A DNA stretch of 27,557 bases from JAUWMI01 sp964454265 (GCA_964454265.1 CAYVXD010000046.1:1-27557), one strand, 5' to 3'; positions 15,751 to 24,380 are shown, counted from the first letter of the stretch. The notes: generated by a model not told the origin, from the letters alone. Made by a program: numbers and translations.

Positions 15751-16059
15751 ATGACTGGTCAGAAAAAAGATGCTATGAATTGTCATGAGATTTGGCAAGA
15801 CGTTTTTGCAGTAGAGGGAGATGCATTTCGGGCATTGCGGGACATCTGATACGGCTTCATCTTTACTTCGCCGAGTGGCATTCTTTTGTCAATCAGTGAC
15901 CAAGAGATCTTGTTTGTGTCTTATGCCCACATCCTGACCAATAAAGAACAATCCAGCCTTTTTGGACTTTTGCAGATTCCTGCATACTGGCGAAGGGAAC
16001 TGAAAAAAAATCGGCACATTGTAGCACAATGGGTCAAGAATAACGCTACTGGGGCATAG
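15751..16059 (+). pseudogene. Small gene interrupted by an in-frame TGA
   Basis: The product is not recognised. A strong SD (AGGAGGT at 15736-15742, 8 nt before ATG) opens a 32-codon reading frame (starting MTGQKKDAMNCHEIWQDVFA) that meets TGA at 15847-15849. The same frame then continues without stops for another ~69 codons (YGFIFTSPSGILLSISDQEI...) to TAG at 16057. The whole would be ~102 residues. A TGG-to-TGA change is the simplest cause. A TTGACA-like -35 lies at 15680, with no good -10. The gene diverges from the sigma operon and overlaps a degenerate copy of the phased repeats. Confidence 0.45.
15971..16030. repeat. Degenerate copy of the phased 10-bp array
   Basis: TGCAGATTCC, TGCATACTGG and CGAAGG start 10 bp apart. 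Further on, GCACATTGTAGCACA mirrors the paired GCACA units of the other arrays, after a ~10 bp longer gap. The first 23 bases match the array at 16197 in about 20 positions. It overlaps the broken small gene, so the resemblance could be partly chance. Confidence 0.35.
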
Positions 16060-16096
16060 GGATAAGCGACTATAGAATTGATTTCAGGAAGGTTAG

Positions 16097-16171
16097 ACAG
16101 TGGGCCGTGGAGGAATCGAACCCTGCCTGACCGGTAGGCAGGCTCCAACCTTCTGATTAAGATTAAGAGTA
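16097..16171 (-). repeat. tRNA-Lys-like 3' half with palindromic insert, copy B
   Basis: The same tRNA 3' half as at 1256 (acagtgggccgtggaggaat...), in the same orientation. The 5' side of its T-stem is interrupted by a 21-bp GC-rich palindrome (16123-16143). The anticodon-arm side is slightly rearranged (gattaagattaagag). It cannot fold as a tRNA. The phased 10-bp array follows within 20 bp, so this looks like an att scar and its flank. Confidence 0.75.
16123..16143. repeat. 21-bp REP-like palindrome in copy B
   Basis: The sequence begins ctgcctgaccgg and ends taggcaggc, with cctgcct/aggcagg arms. It interrupts the tRNA-Lys-like T-arm between GAACC and TCCAACC. The same element, differing by one base, occupies the identical position in copy C (20840-20860). 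Confidence 0.7.
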
Positions 16172-16186
16172 AGTTTCTCCCCACTT

Positions 16187-16246
16187 TGCAAATAACTGCA
16201 GATTGCTGCATATTAGCGCACAGAATTTAGCACAATGCTAGCACAG
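16187..16246. repeat. Helically phased 10-bp repeat array, copy 2
   Basis: TGCAAATAAC, TGCAGATTGC, TGCATATTAG and CGCACAGAAT start 10 bp apart. They are followed by TTAGCACA and CTAGCACA units 11 bp apart. Similarity to 1563-1622 is high, and part of the upstream flank (agtaag.ttctc) is also shared. The two arrays bracket the T2SS-sigma segment. Confidence 0.6.
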
Positions 16247-16552
16247 GGCCGTTTGGAGGATTCTTTTATCACCGTATGAGCAAAAGCCAAATTCCTGGTT
16301 CCACTTCAAAACAGGAATTGAGTAAGTGACAACCTGATAGCATTAGGGCAAGGCTTGTGGTTCGAGAGTCGCGATTATCGCTCAGTCGAGGAGGAGCGAG
16401 GCTTCGCATGCATTGTCACATTGTTGCGGAGGAAGTTGAGTACGTCTGATCTGACGAGTTAACCCTTGACTAATACCGTGAGCTGGAGTACCCAAATTTC
16501 ACTGGCAGGGAATAGACCTCTACTGCTGCGAATATAAATGAATGTTTTCCAA
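16247..16552. other. Gene-free region upstream of the M1 peptidase
   Basis: I find no open frame with a start, SD and protein-like composition, and no RNA gene. The region is likely residual flank between the att-like scar and the peptidase promoter. Confidence 0.4.
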
Positions 16553-16581
16553 TTGACGCACGCCGAACGGACTGTTATATT
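16553..16581 (+). promoter_or_regulatory. Sigma-70 promoter of the M1 peptidase gene
   Basis: TTGACG at 16553-16558 and TATATT at 16576-16581 are separated by exactly 17 bp, with 5 of 6 consensus bases in each box. Transcription would start near 16588, which rules out the upstream GTG at 16588 and gives a ~33-nt leader to ATG 16621. Confidence 0.7.
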
Positions 16582-16620
16582 ATTTATGTGACAATACTCA
16601 CACATATGAGAAGGAGTAAA

Positions 16621-18744
16621 ATGATTATTCAACGTGGACGTAACACTGTTTTATTGTCCCTGATCGTGGGTTTTAGTCTTTTCCCTTTCCTCTTTATAAA
16701 CATTACTCAAGCTTCTTCTTTCAATGGCCTTCCCCCTTTAGAAGATCGGGATGTTATCATTGATACCCTTTCCTCCGAATTTCCATCCAACTTCGAATTC
16801 GACTCGGATCAATCTTTATCATTTTATCCTTACTTAACTAATCATCAGGCCGCAAAAAGTTTTGCCTTACTGCTCGACGGAGCTACTTTTTGCGACCCAT
16901 GGACTATCATCATCAATGATCAACTTCTCGAAACTTGCCCGATACATTGCAATGGAGTCGCCTGGTATCAAATCCCATCAAGTTTCTTGAGAACTGGTTC
17001 TAACCGCTTTCGTCTACGACCACTGTCACTTCAGTCACCTCGCTTAAAAGGAGTCCTTGCTTTTTCCCTTGAACACCCTGTTGAGGAAGATCACTTCCAC
17101 ATATTGGCCGCAGGGCCAGGTCTGTTTGTTCAACCTCCGACCGATCCTGAACAAGACAAAATGGATGTGGTCCACTGTAAGCTGGAAATTGCTTTGGACA
17201 TGTCGTCCACCAGTATTACTAGCGGAGTTTTAACCCTCACTGCTGAAAGTCTGGACAGTTCCCTCAATACTTGCGTTTTGGACTTCAATGATAATGGCGG
17301 GGCGATGACCGTCGCTTCAGTCGACTCTGGACCAGCAACTGCCGCACTCGCGTTTACCCATGATGGAGTACAAGACCGAGTTTTTATAACACTACCTTCA
17401 GCCATACTCGTGGGACAGCAATTCACCGTTCGTGTGTTCTATAACGGAACACCTGCTCCTAATCCCTATCGCCGTCGTACACATAATGGCGTTCCCGTAC
17501 TCTATACGAATTCTCAAGCTTACAATGCACGCAAATGGTGGCCTTGCAAAGACATCCCAGGAGATAAATTTACGGCGGATATCTTTATTACCTGCCCCGA
17601 CACAATATATAATGGTTATCCCCTCTATGCCGTCTCAAACGGGAAACTCGTTTCTCTTGTCAACAACGGCGACGGCACCCAAACCTTTTACTGGAAATCG
17701 ATGTACCCGATTGCTTCACAATACATCTCCCTCGCTTGCACAAATTACAGGCCAGCTGAGGGAGTATACACCGCCCTCGATTCGGTAACTACCATGTCCG
17801 TTGCTCACTACGTCTATCCGGAAAGTTACGCCAGCGAATCCCAAGAACTTCCCCGTACCATCGAAGTGATGGAATTCTACGCCAGTAAATTTGGTGAGTA
17901 TCCCTTCCTCACCGAAAAATATTGGACTGCTACGTGGGGACTGAGTTATGGCATGGAACACCAAACGTGCACCAGTATGCCAAATGGCAACCTGAATAAT
18001 CCTCCCTATCATCGTCGCAACGTTCACGAACTCGCCCATATGTGGTTTGGAGACTCAGTTGGAATTGCCCATTTCGACCACCTTTGGATCAGTGAGGGTT
18101 GGGCTACCTATTGCGAAGCGTTGTGGAAAGAACATAAGTTGGGAATTGATGAATATCATAATCAAATGAACTCGTGGACCACCAGCGATGCATATCCCAT
18201 TGTGAGCGGCGATGCTGACAATTTTTATCTCCCCATTGTATATTACAAGGCGGCATGGGTTCTTCACATGCTTCGGCATGTCATTGGCGATACCGCTTTC
18301 TTCAGCGGAGCTAAAAATTATGCTGAGGATTTAAACCTTCGTTATAGTATCGCCTGGAGCGCCGACTTACAGGTTCATTTCGAGACTACTTATGGCTCGA
18401 GTCTCTCTTGGTTTTTCGACGCATGGCTGTATCAAGCCAACCGCCCCGATTACAGATGGTTTTGGAATAGCCGCACAGTGGCTAGCGACACTTATATTGA
18501 CATCGGAGTCGAGCAGGTTCAATCGGGCGGCTATTACACTATGCCAATTGATTTTCGTGCAGAGTTTCAGGGTGGGGGTACAAGTGATTTCACCGTCTGG
18601 AATAATCAACCCCTTCAATTATTTTCGGTTAACGTTGGTCCAGGAACTGTTACAAATCTCCTTTTGGATCCCGACGGCTGGATACTGGATTATAATACAG
18701 AGATTCCAGCACCATCAGGAATTATGGACTGGCAGAATTATTAA
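16621..18744 (+). CDS. Exported M1-family zinc metallopeptidase
   Basis: A predicted gluzincin aminopeptidase that acts outside the cytoplasm. ATG 16621 is preceded by AAGGAG and starts a signal peptide (MIIQRGRNTVLLSLIVGFSL...). An N-terminal beta-rich M1 domain comes first. The substrate-binding motif is GMEHQ (444-448), a variant of GAMEN. The zinc motif is HELAH (469-473), with the third ligand Glu exactly 18 residues later (SEGWATY, E492). A helical domain follows (FFDAWLYQANRPDY), and the protein ends with a short beta domain (LLLDPDGWIL). At 707 aa it is complete for a bacterial short M1 enzyme without the ERAP-like C-terminal domain. It could be a T2SS substrate, but that is not demonstrated. 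Confidence 0.92.
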   Translation: MIIQRGRNTVLLSLIVGFSLFPFLFINITQASSFNGLPPLEDRDVIIDTLSSEFPSNFEFDSDQSLSFYPYLTNHQAAKSFALLLDGATFCDPWTIIINDQLLETCPIHCNGVAWYQIPSSFLRTGSNRFRLRPLSLQSPRLKGVLAFSLEHPVEEDHFHILAAGPGLFVQPPTDPEQDKMDVVHCKLEIALDMSSTSITSGVLTLTAESLDSSLNTCVLDFNDNGGAMTVASVDSGPATAALAFTHDGVQDRVFITLPSAILVGQQFTVRVFYNGTPAPNPYRRRTHNGVPVLYTNSQAYNARKWWPCKDIPGDKFTADIFITCPDTIYNGYPLYAVSNGKLVSLVNNGDGTQTFYWKSMYPIASQYISLACTNYRPAEGVYTALDSVTTMSVAHYVYPESYASESQELPRTIEVMEFYASKFGEYPFLTEKYWTATWGLSYGMEHQTCTSMPNGNLNNPPYHRRNVHELAHMWFGDSVGIAHFDHLWISEGWATYCEALWKEHKLGIDEYHNQMNSWTTSDAYPIVSGDADNFYLPIVYYKAAWVLHMLRHVIGDTAFFSGAKNYAEDLNLRYSIAWSADLQVHFETTYGSSLSWFFDAWLYQANRPDYRWFWNSRTVASDTYIDIGVEQVQSGGYYTMPIDFRAEFQGGGTSDFTVWNNQPLQLFSVNVGPGTVTNLLLDPDGWILDYNTEIPAPSGIMDWQNY

Positions 18745-19247
18745 TCCAACACCTAGTGGAATCCGCTGGCAGGGAACAGGCTTCTCTAAGGAAAGGTGTT
18801 TCTATCTTTCATTGGACAATGAAATAAATGGGGCTCGTCTTCTACGTTTGAAAACGATTACAATCGATGAGATACGGAGACTCGGTATCTTGTCAGAAAA
18901 AGTCGCACTGTTTCCGGACGTAAAGAAGCGCATCATCTTTGCCTTTGAAATCGCTGTCGCATCGCGCTTACCGATGATGGAGCTGGTGCGCCGCAATATT
19001 CTTCTAGCTCGCCCAGAGTCTATAGTAGAGGCGAATGCTCAGCTCGATGGCCGCCTTCTTTGCCTCGGACGTTCCAAACCGTTCGATGTGCAGAGGACGC
19101 GGCATCATAATCTTCCTTTTGCATGAATATAGCTGATATTGTATCTCGCCAAGAATATTAAGAAGCAAACAGAAGAATGAAAAACGCAAGTCTGACTCCA
19201 TATGCCTTTAATCGATTCCCTTAATTCTTAACGAAAGGGGACTGATC
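18745..19247. other. Intergenic region with ambiguous open frames
   Basis: No gene is called. On the minus strand, ATGATG near 19112 has an AAGGAAG upstream and opens a ~34-codon frame (MPRPLHIERFGTSEAKKAAI...) ending near 19005. On the plus strand a frame without a start codon runs to 19126. Neither is recognised and they overlap, so at most one is real. A degraded small gene is the likeliest content. Confidence 0.3.
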
Positions 19248-20384
19248 ATGAAACAGTTAAGTTGGATTTTCTGTGTTGTTCTCCTAGTTTCTGGTTGCGG
19301 TATGATTTGTAAACATTCTCCCGTTTTGTCAACCGCTACTGTAAAGCAGGCGATAGAAGCGGAAGGCCATGTTCCCGTTCGGGAGCCAGGATCGGATTTG
19401 TTGTGGTATGATGCACGATATCTGACTGTCGAAGGGAAGGGCTGGACAGATACGGAAAATTTCTGGGAGCGCCTTCCGGCCCGCGCGAAGGAAAAAGTCC
19501 CTGAACGCGTCTGGGAATTGAGTAAAAACACGGCGGGAATCTGTGTGCGGTTCGTCACGGACTCGAAGCAGATTCATGCTATCTGGGACGGCGGTGGGGC
19601 CATGTATCACATGGCCGCCACGGGTAACAGTGGACTGGACCTTTATGCACGCAAGAACGGTCAATGGGAATTTAAAGGTGTGGGACGGCCAAAAAAGACG
19701 CGATCTAACTCACAACTGGCGAAGAATCTTTCTGGTAAGCCGACTGAGTATCTCGTGTACCTGCCCCTCTATAACGATGTTACGGAACTCAAAATCGGTA
19801 TCGAGCCGGGCTCCGTGATCAAGAAAGCCCCGGATCGTCCAGAGGAAAAAGCAAAACCCATCGTGTTCTATGGGACCTCGATAACGCAGGGGGGCTGCGC
19901 CTCCCGGTGTGGCATGTGCCACACCGCCCTTCTTGGGCGATGGCTTGATCGCGAGGTGATCAACCTCGGTTTTTCCGGATCCGGGAAAATGGAAGCCGAA
20001 CTAGCCGAGCTTCTTTGTGAACTTGAACCCGAGATGTTCATCCTTGAATGCCTGCCCAACATGACAACGACAATGGTGCAGGAACGCGCGGAGCCATTCG
20101 TTCGTACCTTGCGCCGCTCTCACCCTGATACTCCGATCCTGCTTGTTGAGAATCCCATAGGCGTCCCCCACAACCCGGGAAACGCCGCACTGCGCAAGGT
20201 CTACGCAAAGCTACAGAAGCAAGATGTAAGAAATCTCTATTATCTTTCAGGAGATAACCAGCTAGCAGGAAAGGAAAACGGCACCGTTGATGGCGTCCAC
20301 CCCACCGACCTTGGCTTTTTCCGAATGGCGGTAACCTATCGCCCGATCCTGGAGGAAATAATAGCCGCACATGGTCATAAATAA
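19248..20384 (+). CDS. SGNH/GDSL-type hydrolase lipoprotein with N-terminal GxDLY domain
   Basis: A predicted esterase or acylhydrolase anchored as a lipoprotein. The signal peptide ends in the lipobox LVSGC (Cys17). Residues ~40-190 form a beta-rich domain with the GLDLYAR motif typical of the GxDLY family that precedes SGNH hydrolases. The catalytic domain shows Ser211 (YGTSITQGG), the Gly block (NLGFSGSG), Asn271 (LPNMT) and the Asp348-x-x-His351 pair (DGVHPTDLG), so all SGNH residues are present. Length (378 aa) is normal. ATG 19248 has an AAAGGGG SD 7 nt upstream. The substrate is unknown, but glycan deacetylation is a common role in the family. Confidence 0.9.
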   Translation: MKQLSWIFCVVLLVSGCGMICKHSPVLSTATVKQAIEAEGHVPVREPGSDLLWYDARYLTVEGKGWTDTENFWERLPARAKEKVPERVWELSKNTAGICVRFVTDSKQIHAIWDGGGAMYHMAATGNSGLDLYARKNGQWEFKGVGRPKKTRSNSQLAKNLSGKPTEYLVYLPLYNDVTELKIGIEPGSVIKKAPDRPEEKAKPIVFYGTSITQGGCASRCGMCHTALLGRWLDREVINLGFSGSGKMEAELAELLCELEPEMFILECLPNMTTTMVQERAEPFVRTLRRSHPDTPILLVENPIGVPHNPGNAALRKVYAKLQKQDVRNLYYLSGDNQLAGKENGTVDGVHPTDLGFFRMAVTYRPILEEIIAAHGHK

Positions 20385-20478
20385 ATACTTGATGATATAG
20401 GATATAAAAAATCAGAGAAAAACGCAAATGGAATCAAAGTCGCTCGGAATCTCAACCAATCTACTCGAGCCCCATTGA

Positions 20479-20724
20479 AGCCCGTTAGTGGATCTCACAA
20501 TCTGTTCGTTTTTAAGGATTGGGCTTTCGGGAGCTGATTGGAACGGAACTTTAGGAAAAGAGGTCGTCTCCATCACTGCAGATGATGCGCTGAACATATA
20601 CATTGTCACTCCCGAGGGTCTTCGGCCAGTGAGACGCAGCGATCATGATGTTGTATGGGAAATTGTGAATGCTGAGCCCACAGAAGATATCTGTCTGCAG
20701 ATCGTCGTGAGTGGGGACCAATGA
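20479..20724 (+). pseudogene. Possible C-terminal gene fragment, unrecognised
   Basis: After a stop at 20476-20478 the frame is open for ~81 codons to 20724. No ATG or convincing SD is near its beginning; GTG 20488 is the only candidate. The translation (GKEVVSITADDALNIYIVTP ... IVNAEPTEDICLQIVVSGD) looks like the last beta-strands of a larger protein. It may be the truncated end of a gene whose 5' part was lost. It lies between the SGNH gene and tRNA-Lys-like copy C. Confidence 0.3.
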
Positions 20725-20815
20725 AAGCTCGTTTGCCTCTCCAACTCAGACCTTGCTGGAGCTCGGTTTCGCAAAGAAGCAAGTAGTGTAGATAGTTGTC
20801 ATTAGATGAGTGAAA

Positions 20816-20875
20816 AGTGGGCCGTGGAGGAATCGAACCCTGCCTGACCGGCAGGCAGGCTCCAACCTTATGATT
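20816..20875 (-). repeat. tRNA-Lys-like 3' half with palindromic insert, copy C
   Basis: A third fragment of the same tRNA 3' half and orientation as 1256 and 16097. It begins agtgggccgtggaggaat and carries the palindrome (20840-20860) at the same place as copy B. Identity stops inside the anticodon arm (aaccttatgatt). The phased array is absent here. It lies 30 bp from the 3' end of the transglutaminase-like gene. Confidence 0.7.
20840..20860. repeat. 21-bp REP-like palindrome in copy C
   Basis: The arms cctgcctg and caggcagg surround accgg. It matches the 16123-16143 element except for one base near the centre and sits at the same T-stem position. The two repeats were probably copied after the palindrome had inserted, or the palindrome targets this site. 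Confidence 0.65.
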
Positions 20876-20904
20876 CCCATCGTGTCTTCCCGTTTACGTC
20901 TAAA

Positions 20905-22674
20905 CTACGGCATAAGTGTATGTCTGAAGAGATATGCTCCTGGAATGCCCTCGGGAATCCAGGATAGGTCATCCGTTTTATACCATAAAACAACCGTATC
21001 AAGCGGTCCTGGTTTTCTGATTAATCCCAGATGAAAGTTGTCCCAAGGTATTTTGGGATAAGATATACTAGCATAACCCGCCGCCTTGTGTTCTTCTTGA
21101 ATTCTTGAATCCTCCAAGAACTTCGCTAAATCGCTCCACCAAGGACGCCATACTTTGTCAGAACTTGTGTAGTGCCAATACGCATGAGCGCCTTGAATAG
21201 CAGGAATATTTAAACTTCGCATAAAACATGCCCCAGCCAGTCCTGCTATTCCGCAGCCTCCGCCAAAATGGTCTGACTCTTTGAAATATAGCCATTGCAA
21301 ATTAATGTTAGTTCTTGAAATATCATGATGTGGAATCCGGACCTGCCAACTCGTGTGAATGCACAATTCCACAGCCGCGGCTACTCTGGAGCTAAAATTA
21401 TTTCCAAGCGCTGGATGCTCAAGCACAAACCTCCTAAGTTCGTCCTGTCGTAAAAAAATCCCTTTCTCAAGGAGCCAGTCCCTCATTTCGACTATCGTAT
21501 TTGCGCTGCAAAACAGTGTCTCAAACGCTTCCGAACTCATGAAGTGTGGATATACATATTGAATTAAATCACATTCCTGAGCCATCCCGGATTCCGTATT
21601 GTTTCCACACACGAGTCCAAGGCACGCTTCGAGAGGATAATACTTTGGGTCCCAGTCAGCGTGCTGCACTTTCACTTTTGCTCTAGTTTCGGAGATAAAG
21701 TCTATGCGATGCCGTGCATATTCAATAATCTTAGGCCAAAGACGTTCCTCTGAAATCGTCAGAATGGATCCATAGTAGAGCGCTGATGCCAGCAAGAGAT
21801 TCTCCTCCCCTTGCTCGATGCCATAGTGGAGCAGACGACACAGCGCTAAGAGTTGGGTGTTTATTGATGAACGTCCATAGTCTTGTGGTGGATGGCCGTA
21901 ATTAAAAATCAGATAAAGGCCTTTTCGAATTTCGTAGTCTTTTTCAGCCCGGTCGCAAAGAAAGCGAAGCGCTGGTCGAACATTATGCGCAATAAGCTTC
22001 CTTCTTTCGAGTTCTAAAAGATCCTGATCGAGTCGCAATAACTGTCTTTTTGGAGGCGACCAACGGGTCGCCCAAGCAACGTCAGACGCTTGAACCCCAT
22101 TCATGATCCGTGGAGAAGTTAGATAAAGCAATGGATCTTCCGCAGAAGCCAAGAATTCTAACAACGCCTTTTCATTCCTGTCAATGCGTCGGTCTTCAAT
22201 GAACTGTCCCATATCGAGAATCCAACGCGTCGCGTCAGAAGGCAATAGCGCTACCAGCTGTTTATAAACTGCAATTGTGCCTTTTGGAGTGTGACCGTCT
22301 TTGACTTCCATGATTCTGGCGAAAAGATGATTGAACTCTGAAGGGGTGAGAGTGTTTGGTGAATCATTTGTTCGTAAATGAGAAACGTCAAGCATCGTTG
22401 CTGTTTCCGGCTTCGGGGCTTTGGCGCGCGAAGTTGGTGTGGCGACGGGTGTCTCACTTTTTGGCCGTTGCGATACTATGATCTTTTCAATGCTACTTCG
22501 CGGGAGAACGATTCGTACACTGTTTATCTGAAAGATGATTTCGTTGCTGCGCTGTTCAACTACTTCTCCGTCGAGTGAGCGACCGTCAGTAAGGAAAACC
22601 ATATCTCCTAAGGTTAGCTGAACCGAATTGATCAATATTACCACTGATAATATCCATGTCCAATGACTTGGCAT
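20905..22674 (-). CDS. Exported protein with transglutaminase-like C-terminal domain
   Basis: Exact function is unknown. The N-terminus is a signal peptide (MPSHWTWILSVVILINSVQL), followed by a small SH3-like beta unit (VFLTDGRSLDGEVVEQ... IVLPRSSIEKI) and a Pro/Thr linker. A long helical middle is Leu/Glu/Arg-rich. The C-terminal ~120 residues resemble the transglutaminase/papain-like core: GGCGIAGLAGACFMRSLNIP, with candidate Cys474 or Cys483, then GAHAYWHY (His497 or His501) and a Trp/Asp segment. The catalytic assignment is tentative. ATG 22674 has a weak SD (aagg). It lies 68 nt downstream of the HEAT-repeat gene and is probably co-transcribed with it. Confidence 0.7.
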   Translation of the reverse strand: MPSHWTWILSVVILINSVQLTLGDMVFLTDGRSLDGEVVEQRSNEIIFQINSVRIVLPRSSIEKIIVSQRPKSETPVATPTSRAKAPKPETATMLDVSHLRTNDSPNTLTPSEFNHLFARIMEVKDGHTPKGTIAVYKQLVALLPSDATRWILDMGQFIEDRRIDRNEKALLEFLASAEDPLLYLTSPRIMNGVQASDVAWATRWSPPKRQLLRLDQDLLELERRKLIAHNVRPALRFLCDRAEKDYEIRKGLYLIFNYGHPPQDYGRSSINTQLLALCRLLHYGIEQGEENLLLASALYYGSILTISEERLWPKIIEYARHRIDFISETRAKVKVQHADWDPKYYPLEACLGLVCGNNTESGMAQECDLIQYVYPHFMSSEAFETLFCSANTIVEMRDWLLEKGIFLRQDELRRFVLEHPALGNNFSSRVAAAVELCIHTSWQVRIPHHDISRTNINLQWLYFKESDHFGGGCGIAGLAGACFMRSLNIPAIQGAHAYWHYTSSDKVWRPWWSDLAKFLEDSRIQEEHKAAGYASISYPKIPWDNFHLGLIRKPGPLDTVVLWYKTDDLSWIPEGIPGAYLFRHTLMP

Positions 22675-22742
22675 TTTATCGACCTTAGGACTCCCAATAA
22701 TTCAGCAGCGACTCTTTAGGGCAAATCATACTTTGTGACGTT

Positions 22743-23906
22743 CTATTTGGTCTGCCGAAGCATTTTTATAGTTTCATTAACCTCAAAACCCGCTGCTTGA
22801 TAGTCAACAAGCCTTTCTAAGAGAGGCAAAGCAGCCCTGGCTTCTTGTCCATAGAAGCGAAGAGATCGGGCTACAGCGATATAGAGTTCACACTGATAGC
22901 ACACGTCATGCGCATCAGGTGTCTGAAAGAACTCCTCTATCCGTTTTGGATGTGGAATCTCCAGAATTTTTAAAAGCGCAGGTAATACAATCGCTTGAGC
23001 TTCTTGCCGGGACAAAGAGCGTTGTAATTTACTAAGTGTGTTGACGATTTCCATCTGAACGCGAAGGCTTCGTTCCAAGTCATCGCGAATTGCCCAGTCC
23101 GCCCTATTTCTATCATGGAGTGGCAGAATATAACCATTCGCGTCCATTATTTGCTGTTGGATTTCTTTCAGCAGGCGCTGCTCATTGGCTAGCGCATTAA
23201 TCAATAATCGGACTTGATCGGAATCCAATGGGCCGATTCTTCCTAGAGTTCGGGCTGTTCGAAGTCGAAGAAGACTATCCCGGCGCTGAAAGAGAGTGAG
23301 CAACTCAGAAGCGGTAACTCTCGTCTCCGAGCCGACGCTGCCCAAGGCGTAACAGATTTCGTAAAGAATGTCTGTGGGAAGCGACTTCTGTTGCAAGAGC
23401 GCCGTCAGGTCTTGCGACGTGTCTCTTGCGACTGGGCCGAAGTCCGATATTGCGCGTAAGGCGGCAATCCTGAGTCGTTCTTGCTCTTTTGAATTGATGG
23501 TAATTTCAACTAATGGCTTTATGGCCTGTGGACCAATCTTTCTTAGCGCTGTTGCTGCTGCACCACCCACGTAATCTTGGTCAAGTAGTCGAATCAGCTT
23601 CGGGATAGCACTTTGTCCAGCCTCGCTTTTTTCGCCTAAGGCCAAGGCTGCCGCCCGACGGACCAAGGAATCGCTGTCATCCAACCGTGCGATAAGACTG
23701 TCAATTGCTGCATTTCCCGTGTTGGGAATCTTGCTGAGCGAGAGACAGGCAGATCTACGAACTCGCCAAGCAGGATCGGAAAGACTTCGAATAATATTCG
23801 TTGAAGGTTCTTGTGCTCTTGCAAATATGACTAAGATGACAAGAGCAAAAATCCCAAAGAGGATGTGATACCATTTGTGAATTGTTCTTTTGTTTGGAGT
23901 CGTCAT
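22743..23906 (-). CDS. Exported HEAT-repeat protein
   Basis: A predicted exported scaffold or binding protein. The N-terminus is a signal peptide or anchor (ILFGIFALVILVIFARAQ). It is followed by at least five HEAT/PBS-lyase-type helical repeats (DPAWRVRRSACLSLSKI, DSDSLVRRAAALALGEK, GGAAATALRKIG, LRIAALRAISDFG, LRLRTARTLGRIG). The C-terminal third is helical, with a CYQC pair. ATG 23906 has GAAGGGA 8 nt upstream. It is first in a likely two-gene unit with the transglutaminase-like gene. No enzyme motif is visible. Confidence 0.85.
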   Translation of the reverse strand: MTTPNKRTIHKWYHILFGIFALVILVIFARAQEPSTNIIRSLSDPAWRVRRSACLSLSKIPNTGNAAIDSLIARLDDSDSLVRRAAALALGEKSEAGQSAIPKLIRLLDQDYVGGAAATALRKIGPQAIKPLVEITINSKEQERLRIAALRAISDFGPVARDTSQDLTALLQQKSLPTDILYEICYALGSVGSETRVTASELLTLFQRRDSLLRLRTARTLGRIGPLDSDQVRLLINALANEQRLLKEIQQQIMDANGYILPLHDRNRADWAIRDDLERSLRVQMEIVNTLSKLQRSLSRQEAQAIVLPALLKILEIPHPKRIEEFFQTPDAHDVCYQCELYIAVARSLRFYGQEARAALPLLERLVDYQAAGFEVNETIKMLRQTK

Positions 23907-24380
23907 CCCATCAGTCCCTTCCTATCAGCCTAATATAGTTTTATACGACAAATCTATGTAAAGATGTAAAATATCAGATAAAAAAAAGCAACAGATAACT
24001 CCAAAATAAGAACGTGACCATGTAAAACGTGGGAATTCCAGTAACGTTATTCCAGAGATTGTAGGTTTGCATGGATTTTTGGAAGGTGTAGATATCCCAT
24101 ACCCTAGAAATGGACTTTAAGAATTGCTTTTTAATTTTAAAATTTTTTGAACATCTGAAAATCCGCAACATATAAATTTATCTTTTTTTTTATCTTTAAT
24201 CCAGAACCTTCTGATGACTTATGCTTAATCTTTCATTGTCCATGGTGATTTGTAGAAATATAATAGGATTAGGTTGGTGCGTACAATTTTGGGCAATTCC
24301 AAGTGTGGTATTAGGGTGATAATAACTTAGCGTAATTGTAAAGGTGTATTCGCTAAATTTTGTCTTTTATTGGTAAAAAA
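23907..24380. other. AT-rich gene-free stretch near the right island end
   Basis: I see no convincing gene or RNA. The sequence is clearly more AT-rich than the coding regions, with long A/T runs around 23974-23990 and 24130-24200. It probably contains the promoter of the HEAT-repeat unit, but no box pair stands out. Confidence 0.4.

Noticed and set aside
15847..15849. Selenocysteine at the in-frame TGA of the small gene
   Set aside because: No SECIS-like hairpin is apparent just after it and no selenoprotein family is recognised; a nonsense mutation is simpler.
15921..16211. 96-residue minus-strand open frame
   Set aside because: It runs through the tRNA-Lys-like repeat and its palindrome, which generate the peptide-like sequence; it has no SD.
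18392..19126. 244-residue plus-strand open frame
   Set aside because: Its first 350 bases lie inside the M1 peptidase in another frame; only the part after 18745 might be real and it has no start.
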